Shown: in pieces, positions 35,389 to 43,412 of the stretch
Layout: each line of letters begins with the position of its first letter
How positions within the stretch are numbered: position 1 is the first letter of the stretch
NCBI RefSeq assembly: GCF_030435705.1
Contig: NZ_CP129381.1
Location: 992,001 to 1,056,000 of the forward strand
Origin: Rhizobium sp. SSA_523
GTDB taxonomy: Bacteria > Pseudomonadota > Alphaproteobacteria > Rhizobiales > Rhizobiaceae
Reading direction: 5' to 3'
DNA: 64,000 nt
Notes under the pieces: generated by a model
Told to the model about the DNA's origin: nothing
Databases searched by the model: none
What the model saw: only the letters and a program-made list of their open reading frames with translations
Translations under genes and position numbers: made by a program

Positions 35389-35516
35389 CCACCGTGTGTA
35401 AATTCGTATCGCAGCCATACTTGGGCTGTCAACATCTCCTTTGACATTCTCTGCACGATTCAAATCGGCTATCGGCGCTTGACAGCAGGGCGTCACATGC
35501 AATTATATAACCGCAA

Positions 35517-35529
35517 GCATATTTATTCA
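35517..35529. promoter_or_regulatory. SorC operator-like element 2 in the divergent promoter
   Basis: GCATATTTATTCA, 13 bases before the transketolase start. It is in the same orientation as, and nearly identical to, the element at 35376-35388, so it could repress the rightward genes by blocking transcription start. Confidence 0.45.
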
Positions 35530-35542
35530 TGACGAGGGTTTC

Positions 35543-36352
35543 ATGCAGCCGAATGATCTCGACCGCATTGCGAGGCAGATACGCCTCCGCGATCTCCAGG
35601 CGGTATACGAAGCAGGTGCCGGTCATATCGGCGGCGAGATGTCCGCCATCGACCTCCTGACGGCGCTCTATTTCCAGGTTCTGCGGATCTTTCCCGATCA
35701 GCCCAGGCATCCGGACCGGGACAGGTTCGTTCTGTCCAAGGGTCACGTCGCGCTGGCTCTGTATGTGACGCTTGCCAAGCGCGGCTTCTTCCCGGAAGAC
35801 GAGATTTCGACTTTCCTCAAGCCGCATTCGCGGCTGAACGGTCACCCGAACTGCAACAAGGTCCCCGGCGTGGAGACCAATACCGGCCCTCTCGGCCACG
35901 GTCTGCCGGTCGCTGTCGGCATGGCAAAGGCCGCCAAGCTCACCAGCGCCGGCTACCACACCTATGTCCTGACGGGCGACGGCGAGATGCAGGAGGGATC
36001 GAACTGGGAGGCAATTTCGTCTGCTGCCCAGTTCGGCCTCGACAATCTCACTCTCATCATCGACCACAACCGCTTTCAGCAGGGCGCTGCCCTGCGCGAT
36101 ACGAACGACCTGGCGCCCTTTGGCGACAAGCTTGCCGCCTTTGGCTGGGAGGTCTCCGAGATCAACGGCAATGCCATGGCGGAAATCGTTCCCGCCCTGC
36201 AGCATCGCGCCTCGCGCCCGCATTGCATCATCGCCCACACCAATAAAGGCCATGGGATTTCCTTCATGCAGGACAAGGTGGACTGGCACCACAAAGTGCC
36301 GAGCGCCGAACAATATCAGATGGCCGTGGCCGAACTTTCGGAGGTGCTTTGA
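35543..36352 (+). CDS. Transketolase-like enzyme, N-terminal (ThDP pyrophosphate-domain) subunit
   Basis: A 269-residue protein equal to the first half of transketolase. It shows GAGHIGGEMSAIDLL, LSKGHVALALY, the substrate loop NGHPNCNKVPGVETNTGPLG and the metal-ThDP motif GDGEMQEGSNWEA ending near LDN. It works with the C-terminal subunit encoded next, whose ATG overlaps its TGA. Together they transfer or release a two-carbon unit from a ketose phosphate. In D-apiose-type pathways a split transketolase handles D-apulose 4-phosphate and in sulfoglycolysis a sulfo-ketose phosphate; the context here resembles the first more but does not prove it. Confidence 0.92.
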   Translation: MQPNDLDRIARQIRLRDLQAVYEAGAGHIGGEMSAIDLLTALYFQVLRIFPDQPRHPDRDRFVLSKGHVALALYVTLAKRGFFPEDEISTFLKPHSRLNGHPNCNKVPGVETNTGPLGHGLPVAVGMAKAAKLTSAGYHTYVLTGDGEMQEGSNWEAISSAAQFGLDNLTLIIDHNRFQQGAALRDTNDLAPFGDKLAAFGWEVSEINGNAMAEIVPALQHRASRPHCIIAHTNKGHGISFMQDKVDWHHKVPSAEQYQMAVAELSEVL

Positions 36353-37320
36353 TGAACGCCCTGACCTCTCCTGAAAAGCTTCACGATTGCCGCGACGCCT
36401 TCGTTTCCGTCCTGGAGCGATTGGGTGCCGAAAATTCCAGACTGGTTGCTGTCTGCAATGATTCCGTCGGCTCCTCCAAGCTTGGCGGCTTCAAGTCGAA
36501 ATGGCCGGAACGGCTGATCAATGTCGGCATTGCCGAGCAGAACATGGTGGGCGTCGGCGCGGGCCTTGCCAATGGCGGTCTTCTGCCCTTCGTCTGCGGT
36601 GCGGCCTGTTTCCTCACCGGCCGCTCGCTCGAGCAGGTGAAGGCGGATATCGCCTATTCCAATGCCAATGTGAAGCTGGTCGGTATTTCCTCCGGAATGG
36701 CCTATGGCGAATTGGGGCCGACCCACCACTCCATCGAAGATTTCGCCTGGATGCGCGTCCTGCCCAATCTGCCGGTGATCGCCCCTTGCGATTCGATCGA
36801 GACGGCAGCAGCCGTGGAATGGGCGGCACGCTATGAGGGACCGGTCTTTTTGCGGCTGTCGCGCGTCGGAGTGCCGGATCTGCTGGAGCCAGGCCATACG
36901 TTTACATTGGGCAAAGCCAACAGGCTTCGCGACGGCGACGCCGTTACCTTGATCGCCAACGGCACGCTCACGCACCGGGCGATGAAGGCGGCGGCCATCC
37001 TTGCCGCCCGCGGCATCGAGGCCCGCGTGCTGAACATGGCAACCGTGCGACCGATCGACGTCGAGAGCATCGTCTCGGCGGCACGCGAGACCGGTGCGAT
37101 CCTGACGGCCGAGGAACACTCGGTCTATGGTGGCCTCGGCTCCGCAGTGGCTGAGGTGGTCGTGGCGGAGGCACCGGTCCCGATGAAGATCCTGGGCGTG
37201 CCCGGCATCTTCGCGCCGACCGGCTCGGCCGAGTTCCTGCTCGACGAATTCGGCATGTCGCCGGAGGCCATGGCCAAGGCAGCCGAAGAGCTCATGGCGC
37301 GAAAGAGCGGACGGCTGTAA
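36352..37320 (+). CDS. Transketolase-like enzyme, C-terminal (PYR-domain) subunit
   Basis: A 322-residue protein equal to the second half of transketolase. It has the ThDP-activating Glu in IAEQNMVGVGAGLA, PTHHSIEDFAWMR, and a C-terminal domain with AEEHSVYGGLGSAVAE. The start is ATG 36352, overlapping the TGA of the N-terminal subunit gene, so the subunits are made in equal amounts. The kinase gene follows after 67 bases. Confidence 0.92.
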   Translation: MNALTSPEKLHDCRDAFVSVLERLGAENSRLVAVCNDSVGSSKLGGFKSKWPERLINVGIAEQNMVGVGAGLANGGLLPFVCGAACFLTGRSLEQVKADIAYSNANVKLVGISSGMAYGELGPTHHSIEDFAWMRVLPNLPVIAPCDSIETAAAVEWAARYEGPVFLRLSRVGVPDLLEPGHTFTLGKANRLRDGDAVTLIANGTLTHRAMKAAAILAARGIEARVLNMATVRPIDVESIVSAARETGAILTAEEHSVYGGLGSAVAEVVVAEAPVPMKILGVPGIFAPTGSAEFLLDEFGMSPEAMAKAAEELMARKSGRL

Positions 37321-37387
37321 CAGCCAAGCGTGAGACAATTGGATGCCGGCGCTTGAGCGACGGCATCCGCAAGCATTCGGAGCTTCC

Positions 37388-38857
37388 ATGACCACCGCCA
37401 TTCTCGCCATCGATCAAGGGACGACAAATTCCAAGGCCGTGCTTGTCTCGGCCGATGGAGAGATCCTGGCGCGCGGGTCGGCGCCGGTCGGGATTTCGCA
37501 TCCCGAGCCCGGCTGGGTGGAGCAAAGTCCACAGCGCGTTTGGGCATCGGTGCTGGAGGCGATTGCGCAATGCCTGGCGGCAGCGCCGTCGGCCGATCTT
37601 GCCGGCATCGCCATCTCCAACCAGCGCGAATCGGTGACCATGTGGGACGCCGAGACCGGCGAAGCCTTGGGACCGGTCATCAGCTGGCAGTGCCGCCGCA
37701 GCGCGCCCGTGTGCGCCTCGCTCAATGCCGCTGGACATTCCGGCCGGGTCATGGCGCTGACGGGCCTGCCGATCGACCCCATGTTTCCCGGACCGAAGAT
37801 GCGGTGGCTGATCGACCGCGCGCCTGCCGGACGTCGCGTATGTTTGGGTACGATCGATTCCTGGCTGATCCATTGCTTTACCGGAGGCCGCGTCCACGCC
37901 TGCGACGCCTCGAATGCGGCGCGAAGCCAGCTGTTCGACTTGACGCAAAGGACATGGAGCGATGAACTCTGCGATCTCTTCGGCGTGCCCAAGGCATTTT
38001 TGCCGGAGGTTCGCGACAGCGCCTCGCACTTCGGCCAGACCCTGAATGTCCCCAGCCTGGCGGACGGCATTCCGATCGCGGCTGCCATCGGCGACAGCCA
38101 TGCCGCGCTCTTTGGCCATGGCGCCTTCAAGCCCGGCGACGGAAAGGTAACCTTCGGCACCGGCTCCTCCATCATGACCACCCTGCCGCATTTCATCCCG
38201 CCCCAGAACGGTCTCACCACGACCATTGCATGGTCGGTCGGCGGCACGCCCACCTATGCCTTCGAGGGCAATATCCTCGTCTCGGCGGCCTCGCTGCCCT
38301 GGATGGCGGAGATATTGGGACTGCCGGATGTGCAGGCGCTCATCGATCTGGCGCAGACCGCCGCGCCCGATGGGCCAGGCTTCGTGCCGGCCTTTGTCGG
38401 TCTCGGCGCACCGCATTGGCATGCCGATGCGAGAGCCCTGTTCTCCGGCATCACCTTCAACACCAGCCGCGCGCAGATGGCACGCGCCGTGACGGATTCG
38501 ATCGCCTTCCAGGTTCACGATGTCTTCAAGGTCATGGCAGCTCAGTCGCCGTCTCCGCTGGGTCGGCTCTTTGTCGACGGCGGTCCGAGCACCAACAGGT
38601 TTCTGATGCAATGCGTCGCCAATATGCTGTCCCACCCGATCATTCAATGCGATGCGGCTGAGGCATCGGCGCGCGGCGCGGCCTATCTGGGCGGCCTGAC
38701 GCTTGGTCTATGGCCCGATCTCGGCGCGGTTGCGGCCCTGCCGCGCAAGACCGATGTGCTCCCACCGGAGACAATGGACACCAGCACACCGCTCGCCACC
38801 TGGCGCGACGCCATCTTCCGCTCGACCCTTCCCGTGACTTCATCTATGGGTGAATAA
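37388..38857 (+). CDS. FGGY-family carbohydrate kinase (glycerol-kinase-like)
   Basis: A 489-residue sugar kinase. It has the phosphate-1 motif IDQGTTNSK at residues 8-16, the GlpK-like WVEQSPQ and SNQRE strands, the catalytic Asp in HACDASNAARS and the FGGY signature region FVDGGPSTNRFLMQ with GAAYLGG. It should phosphorylate the ketose produced by the SDR enzymes before transketolase cleavage. The sequence is closer to the glycerol/erythritol/apulose side of the family than to xylulokinase, by eye. Its TAA stop lies inside the SorC operator-like palindrome. The start is ATG 37388; the longer frame has no family match. Confidence 0.9.
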   Translation: MTTAILAIDQGTTNSKAVLVSADGEILARGSAPVGISHPEPGWVEQSPQRVWASVLEAIAQCLAAAPSADLAGIAISNQRESVTMWDAETGEALGPVISWQCRRSAPVCASLNAAGHSGRVMALTGLPIDPMFPGPKMRWLIDRAPAGRRVCLGTIDSWLIHCFTGGRVHACDASNAARSQLFDLTQRTWSDELCDLFGVPKAFLPEVRDSASHFGQTLNVPSLADGIPIAAAIGDSHAALFGHGAFKPGDGKVTFGTGSSIMTTLPHFIPPQNGLTTTIAWSVGGTPTYAFEGNILVSAASLPWMAEILGLPDVQALIDLAQTAAPDGPGFVPAFVGLGAPHWHADARALFSGITFNTSRAQMARAVTDSIAFQVHDVFKVMAAQSPSPLGRLFVDGGPSTNRFLMQCVANMLSHPIIQCDAAEASARGAAYLGGLTLGLWPDLGAVAALPRKTDVLPPETMDTSTPLATWRDAIFRSTLPVTSSMGE

Positions 38858-38869
38858 AAATTCACCCAT
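38846..38869. promoter_or_regulatory. Perfect palindrome before the SorC-type regulator gene (candidate operator)
   Basis: Arms ATGGGTGAAT and ATTCACCCAT around AAAA, overlapping the stop of the kinase gene and ending 12 bases before the regulator start. Its TGAAT-N4-ATTCA core fits SorC/DeoR-type operators and matches the elements in the divergent promoter. It could also act as a hairpin in the mRNA. Confidence 0.6.
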
Positions 38870-38880
38870 CCGGAGGGTTC

Positions 38881-39831
38881 ATGGGACGTCTCAACGAGCT
38901 TCGACTGATCGCCCGCGTCGCGCAGATGTATCACGCGGAGGGCAAGCGGCAGGCGGAAATTGCCGACATCATGCACATGTCGCAAGCCACCGTATCGCGC
39001 ATGCTGAAACGGGCCGAGATGGAAGGGATCGTGCGCACCACGATCATTCCGCCGCCCGGCACCTTTGCGGATCTGGAGACGGCGCTTCGCGACCGCTATG
39101 GGCTGACGGAGGCGATCGTGATCGACTGCTCGGAGGATCGAGACGGGGCGATCATGGCCCGGATCGGCGAGGCCGCGGCGCATTTCCTGGAAGTGACCCT
39201 GCAGCAGGACGAGGTCATCGGCGTTTCCAGCTGGAGCCAGACGATCCTGCGCATGGTGGACAATATCCATCCCCTGAAAACCGGCCGCGCGAAATACATC
39301 GTCCAGATCCTCGGCGGCATGGGCGAGGCCTCTGTGCAGACCCATGCGACGCAGCTGACCGCACGGCTTGCGAAGCTGACCGGCGGCGAGCCTCGCCTCC
39401 TGCTGGTCCAGGGCATCACCTCATCCAGGGAGGCAAAGCTCGTGATGCTGGCCGATCCGGTCGTGCGCGGCACGATGGACCTGTTCGGCCGGCTGACGCT
39501 CGCCATTATCGGCATCGGCGCCGTCGAGCCTTCGGAACTTCTGGCCCGCTCCGGCAATGTCTTTTCCCGCCAGGAAATGGCCATGCTGCACGATGCCGGC
39601 GCCGTCGGCGAAATTTCCTTCCGCTTTTACGACCGCGACGGCAAGCCGGTCGAGACCCCGTTGAACGAGCGCGTCATCGGGATCTCGCTTGAGGATTTGA
39701 AGAGAGCCGAGCGGGTCATGGCCTTGGCCGGTGGCGAATCCAAGACCGAGGCGATCGCCGGCGCCCTGAGGATGGGCCTTATCGATATTCTTGTCACAGA
39801 CAAATTTACCGCAGCCCGGCTGACATCCTGA
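38881..39831 (+). CDS. SorC-family sugar-binding transcriptional regulator
   Basis: A 316-residue regulator. The N-terminal helix-turn-helix (about residues 20-45, GKRQAEIADIMHMSQATVSR) is followed by the SorC/DeoR sugar-phosphate-binding domain, with VIGVSSWSQTI, ILGGMGEASVQ and LAIIGIGAVEPS. GGAGGG precedes the ATG. It probably responds to a phosphorylated intermediate of this pathway and controls both divergent operons through the TGAATA-type sites. Confidence 0.93.
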   Translation: MGRLNELRLIARVAQMYHAEGKRQAEIADIMHMSQATVSRMLKRAEMEGIVRTTIIPPPGTFADLETALRDRYGLTEAIVIDCSEDRDGAIMARIGEAAAHFLEVTLQQDEVIGVSSWSQTILRMVDNIHPLKTGRAKYIVQILGGMGEASVQTHATQLTARLAKLTGGEPRLLLVQGITSSREAKLVMLADPVVRGTMDLFGRLTLAIIGIGAVEPSELLARSGNVFSRQEMAMLHDAGAVGEISFRFYDRDGKPVETPLNERVIGISLEDLKRAERVMALAGGESKTEAIAGALRMGLIDILVTDKFTAARLTS

Positions 39832-39888
39832 AGCCCGGCCACGGGGCGGGCATGTCGGTTTGGCTGCACATCATGGGAGAGTGAGATC

Positions 39889-40674
39889 ATGCAGCGCTTC
39901 AACGGACAGACCGTCTTCGTCACGGGTGGCAACAAGGGGATCGGATTGGGCATTGCCAAACGCTTCGCCGAAGAAGGGGCAAATGTCGCCATTGCCGCCA
40001 TCGAGGCCGATACGCCCGAGGTCGCCCGGCGGCTTGCCGCGGAGACCGGCGCCGAGGTTCTGGGCATTGAACTGGATGTCACGCAGGCCTCGTCCGTGAA
40101 GGCGGCCTATGCCGAAGCCGAGGCAAAGCTCGGTCCGATCAGCGTTTCGGTGCAGAATGCCGGCGTGATCACCATTGCGAAGGTCGAGAACCTGAGCGAG
40201 GCCGAATGGGATCTGAACCTTGACGTGAACACCAAGGGCGTCTTCCTGTGCTGCCAGGAAGCCATTGCGCGATTTCGCGCCAGCGGCACGAAGGGTCGGC
40301 TCATCAACACGGCCTCCGGCCAGGCGCGCCAGGGATTTGTCTTCACACCCCATTATGCCGCCTCGAAATTCGGTGTGGTGGGATTGACGCAGAGCCTGGC
40401 CAAGGAATTGGCGAAGGAGGCGATCACCGTGAACGCCATTTGCCCCGGCATCATTCATACGGATATGTGGGATTACAATGATCGCGTCTGGGGCAAGATG
40501 CTCGGCAGCTACGGACCGGGGGAATTGATGGCCGAGTGGGTCGAGGGAATACCGATGGGCCGGGCCGGCACGCCGGCCGAGGTCGCCGCACTGGTTGCCT
40601 TCCTCGCCTCGGCCGATGCGGCCTATATCACCGGCCAGACGATCAATGTCGATGGCGGGTTGATCATGTCCTAG
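39889..40674 (+). CDS. Short-chain dehydrogenase/reductase (sorbitol/polyol dehydrogenase-like)
   Basis: A 261-residue classical SDR with TGGNKGIG near residue 13, QNAG (VQNAGVI), catalytic Ser in INTASGQ and Tyr/Lys in YAASKFG, ending VDGGLIMS. ICPGIIHTDMWDYNDRVWGK is a polyol-dehydrogenase-like substrate loop. It is the last gene of the rightward operon, 57 bases after the SorC gene. It is not a close copy of the SDR at 30960-31748, so the pathway appears to need two oxidation or epimerising steps. The substrate is unknown. Confidence 0.9.
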   Translation: MQRFNGQTVFVTGGNKGIGLGIAKRFAEEGANVAIAAIEADTPEVARRLAAETGAEVLGIELDVTQASSVKAAYAEAEAKLGPISVSVQNAGVITIAKVENLSEAEWDLNLDVNTKGVFLCCQEAIARFRASGTKGRLINTASGQARQGFVFTPHYAASKFGVVGLTQSLAKELAKEAITVNAICPGIIHTDMWDYNDRVWGKMLGSYGPGELMAEWVEGIPMGRAGTPAEVAALVAFLASADAAYITGQTINVDGGLIMS

Positions 40675-40773
40675 TGGAAGGAATTTGACATTTGCGTCCC
40701 GCCTGCGCCACGCTCCAGCGCAAATGTCAAATCCGGAACTTCACTCGGATCATCGGGTTGCTGGTGGCTCCCG

Positions 40774-41700
40774 TCATTCCGACATTTGCTCTTTCTCGGA
40801 GGACTCTCGTGCAAGACTGTTTTCGAGCAGAGGCCGGATGAGCGGATTGGGGAAGCGGCGTTTGACGGTCACGGCATAGAAGGACTCGACCACGCCCGGC
40901 AAAACGTCGAATTCGACGAGGGAGCCGGCCTCCAATTCGCCCTTGACGACGATGGGTGGCAGGACGGCAAGGCCGGCGCCCTCGCGCGCCAATAGACGCA
41001 TCATCGCCATGTCGTCCACTTCGGCCGCGATCTGCGGCGTGATTCCGAGCCTTGCGACCAGCGCCTCGAACTGGGCGCGCACACCGCTTTCCAGCGTCGG
41101 AAGAATGACCGGATGCGCGCCGAGAAGCTCCGAAAGCCCGGCCCCCGGCTTTCCGTGCAGGGTCTCGCCATACAGGGCCTTGCCGATCAGGCTCACCCGC
41201 TGCTGGTAGACATGCTGGGCGATGAAGGGCGTGACGGCATCGGCTCTGGGCGCCTGGTTCAGCAGGACGATATCGAGATTGAGGGCTTCGAGCGCGCCGA
41301 GCAACTCGCTGGTGCTGCCGGACCGAAGGATCATGTCGACATCCGCCCGACCAAGGATGGGCCGCAGGAACTCCATCTGGAAGTTGCGCGACAGGGTTGC
41401 CAGCGCGCCGATGCGGATTGCCCGCCGGGTCCGGCCGCTCTCCTTCAGGGTCTTCACCAGTTCGTCGCCCGCGGAGAAGATTGCATCGGCATGATCGAGG
41501 GCGATGCGGCCGACCTCCGTCAGGTAGAGCTGACGGCCGCGGCGCTCGAAAAGCGCATGGCCTAGCCTCTCCTCCAACTGCTTGATCTGAATGGATAAGG
41601 CTGATTGCGACAGGTTGAGCCGCGTGGCGGTGCGCGTCAGATTGCCATCATGCGCAACAGCACGAAAATATCGCAGGTGATGATAGTTGAGGTCCGACAT
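40774..41700 (-). CDS. LysR-family regulator divergent from dabBA
   Basis: A 308-residue LysR-type protein. The N-terminal winged helix-turn-helix (HHLRYFRAVAHDGNLTRTATRLNLSQSALSIQI, residues about 6-40) has the NhaR/CynR-like opening, and a periplasmic-binding-protein-like effector domain follows. It lies divergent from dabB with 124 bases between, the usual layout for a regulator of its neighbour. A clear TTCTAT-N3-ATAGAA dyad sits three bases before its own start codon, with no strong ribosome-binding site, so autorepression is likely. The effector is unknown. Confidence 0.9.
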   Translation of the reverse strand: MSDLNYHHLRYFRAVAHDGNLTRTATRLNLSQSALSIQIKQLEERLGHALFERRGRQLYLTEVGRIALDHADAIFSAGDELVKTLKESGRTRRAIRIGALATLSRNFQMEFLRPILGRADVDMILRSGSTSELLGALEALNLDIVLLNQAPRADAVTPFIAQHVYQQRVSLIGKALYGETLHGKPGAGLSELLGAHPVILPTLESGVRAQFEALVARLGITPQIAAEVDDMAMMRLLAREGAGLAVLPPIVVKGELEAGSLVEFDVLPGVVESFYAVTVKRRFPNPLIRPLLENSLARESSEKEQMSE

Positions 41701-41702
41701 CG

Positions 41703-41717
41703 TTCTATTTTATAGAA
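41703..41717. promoter_or_regulatory. LysR-type operator (T-N11-A dyad) in the LysR-dabB promoter
   Basis: TTCTAT-TTT-ATAGAA is a perfect dyad matching the T-N11-A LysR box. It is three bases from the LysR start and about 108 bases upstream of dabB. Confidence 0.6.
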
Positions 41718-41824
41718 TGAATTCTCCGAAACAATGAAATTTTTTCGCGTAGCGCCGCCTGCTACTTCCCCCGACAGAAGTCGCTTCCAATGACGATGAA
41801 AGCGGTAAAGTTCGGAGATGCTCC

Positions 41825-43408
41825 ATGTTGTACGCCTTGCCCATGCTCGCGCCGCTCCTTCTTGCCGGTGCCGCCCTCTACGCTTTCCGGTCTCCGCAAT
41901 TGCGTCCGAGACGCGCGATACGCCTTGCCGAATTTGCAAGTCTCGCCGCCGTTCTCGTAGCGCTCGCGTCGGGCGTCGTGCTTTTCGTGCAAGGGCCGGG
42001 CACGAGCCCCTCTCTCGGCTCCGGCCTCCTCGCGCTATCCACCCGGCTGGACGCGGTCAGCCTGGCAATGCTGCTCCTCGTTTCCTTCGTCGGCTGGATT
42101 GTCCTGCGTTTTGCAGGGACCTTCCTAGACGGCGAGCCGAGGCAGGGAGGCTTTACCGGCTGGATGACGGCGACACTTGCGGCCGTGCTTCTCCTGGTCC
42201 AGTCCGGTACGCTGCTGCAGCTGGTCATCGGCTGGATCGCCACCAGTCTCCTGCTGCACCAGCTGCTTCTCTTCTATCCCGAGCGGCGCGCGGCGCGGGC
42301 TGCGGCACGCAAGAAGTTCATCGTCTCGCGCATCGGGGATATGGCACTTATCGGCGCAGTGCTTCTGCTTTTCAGCGCTTATGAGAGCGGCGACATAGCA
42401 ACCATTCTCAACGCCGCGCGCGATGGCGAGGCCACCACGCAGGCAACGGCCGCCGCTGCCCTGCTGGCGCTCTGTGCGCTCTTGAAGTCCGCGCAATTTC
42501 CCACCCATGGCTGGCTGACGGAAGTCATGGAAACGCCCACTCCGGTGTCCGCGCTGCTGCATGCCGGGGTGGTCAATGCCGGCGGCTTTCTGCTCATCCG
42601 TTTTGCCGATCTCATGGTGCAAACGCCCCTGGTTCTGGCAGTGCTGGTGATGATCGGCGGCTTTACCGCCCTCTTCGGCAGCATCGTCATGCTGACCCAG
42701 TCCGCCGTGAAGACCTCGCTTGCCTGGTCGACGGTTGCGCAAATGGGCTTCATGATCCTGCAATGCGGCCTGGCGCTCTTTCCGATTGCCATGCTGCATA
42801 TCGTCGCCCATTCGTTCTACAAGGCGCATGCCTTTCTGGCCTCCGGCTCGGCGATCGGGACAGTTGCCGTCACCAAGCGGCCGGGACCGGTTGCCATACC
42901 CGATGCCAGGGCTGTCGGTCGCGCCTTCCTTCTGGCGCTCGCCATCTATGCCGTCATCGGAGCACTGTTCGGCTTTGCCGAAAAGGCGCCGCAGGCGCTG
43001 GCGCTTGGCGCAATCCTGATCTTCGGTGTGGCCTATCTGATCGCTCAGGGACTGGCCGATGCCGCGCCATGGGCGCTGACCTGGCGCACCGCTCTCTCTG
43101 CCATCGGTGCGGCGACAGCCTATTTCGCTCTGCACCGACTGTTCGACCAGCTGATGCTCGGCACGCTGCCGGCGCCGCCGGTGCCTGGCCCGCTGGAATG
43201 GACGCTGATGCTGCTTGCGGTCATCACCTTCGGCCTGGTTGCGGTCGCCCAATCGCTTTTCCCTCTCTGGGCCTACCACCCGGCCGCGGCCGGCCTCCGG
43301 GTCCATCTGGCCAACGGCCTTTATGTCAATGCGCTCTTCGATCGGCTGCTTGGCGGCTGGAGCGTGTCGCGCCCCACCTCCTCCATCCCGGCCCCTGCGA
43401 AGGACTGA
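41825..43408 (+). CDS. dabB: DabB: NuoL/MrpA-like membrane subunit of the DAB inorganic-carbon accumulation complex
   Basis: A 527-residue polytopic membrane protein of the proton-conducting NADH-quinone-oxidoreductase subunit 5 family. It has the conserved broken helix and channel region LLKSAQFPTHGWLTEVMETPTPVSALLHAG (about residues 220-250) with its Lys, and HSFYKAHAFL. In DAB systems it couples cation flux to CO2 hydration by DabA. GGAG lies close before ATG 41825. dabA starts five bases after the stop. No other respiratory complex I genes are near, which separates it from a true NuoL. Confidence 0.93.
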   Translation: MLYALPMLAPLLLAGAALYAFRSPQLRPRRAIRLAEFASLAAVLVALASGVVLFVQGPGTSPSLGSGLLALSTRLDAVSLAMLLLVSFVGWIVLRFAGTFLDGEPRQGGFTGWMTATLAAVLLLVQSGTLLQLVIGWIATSLLLHQLLLFYPERRAARAAARKKFIVSRIGDMALIGAVLLLFSAYESGDIATILNAARDGEATTQATAAAALLALCALLKSAQFPTHGWLTEVMETPTPVSALLHAGVVNAGGFLLIRFADLMVQTPLVLAVLVMIGGFTALFGSIVMLTQSAVKTSLAWSTVAQMGFMILQCGLALFPIAMLHIVAHSFYKAHAFLASGSAIGTVAVTKRPGPVAIPDARAVGRAFLLALAIYAVIGALFGFAEKAPQALALGAILIFGVAYLIAQGLADAAPWALTWRTALSAIGAATAYFALHRLFDQLMLGTLPAPPVPGPLEWTLMLLAVITFGLVAVAQSLFPLWAYHPAAAGLRVHLANGLYVNALFDRLLGGWSVSRPTSSIPAPAKD

Positions 43409-43412
43409 CCCG

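Noticed and set aside
41825..43408. Annotation as a respiratory complex I or Mrp antiporter subunit
   Set aside because: No other nuo or mrp genes are adjacent, and dabA starts five bases downstream; the pair is diagnostic of a DAB complex.
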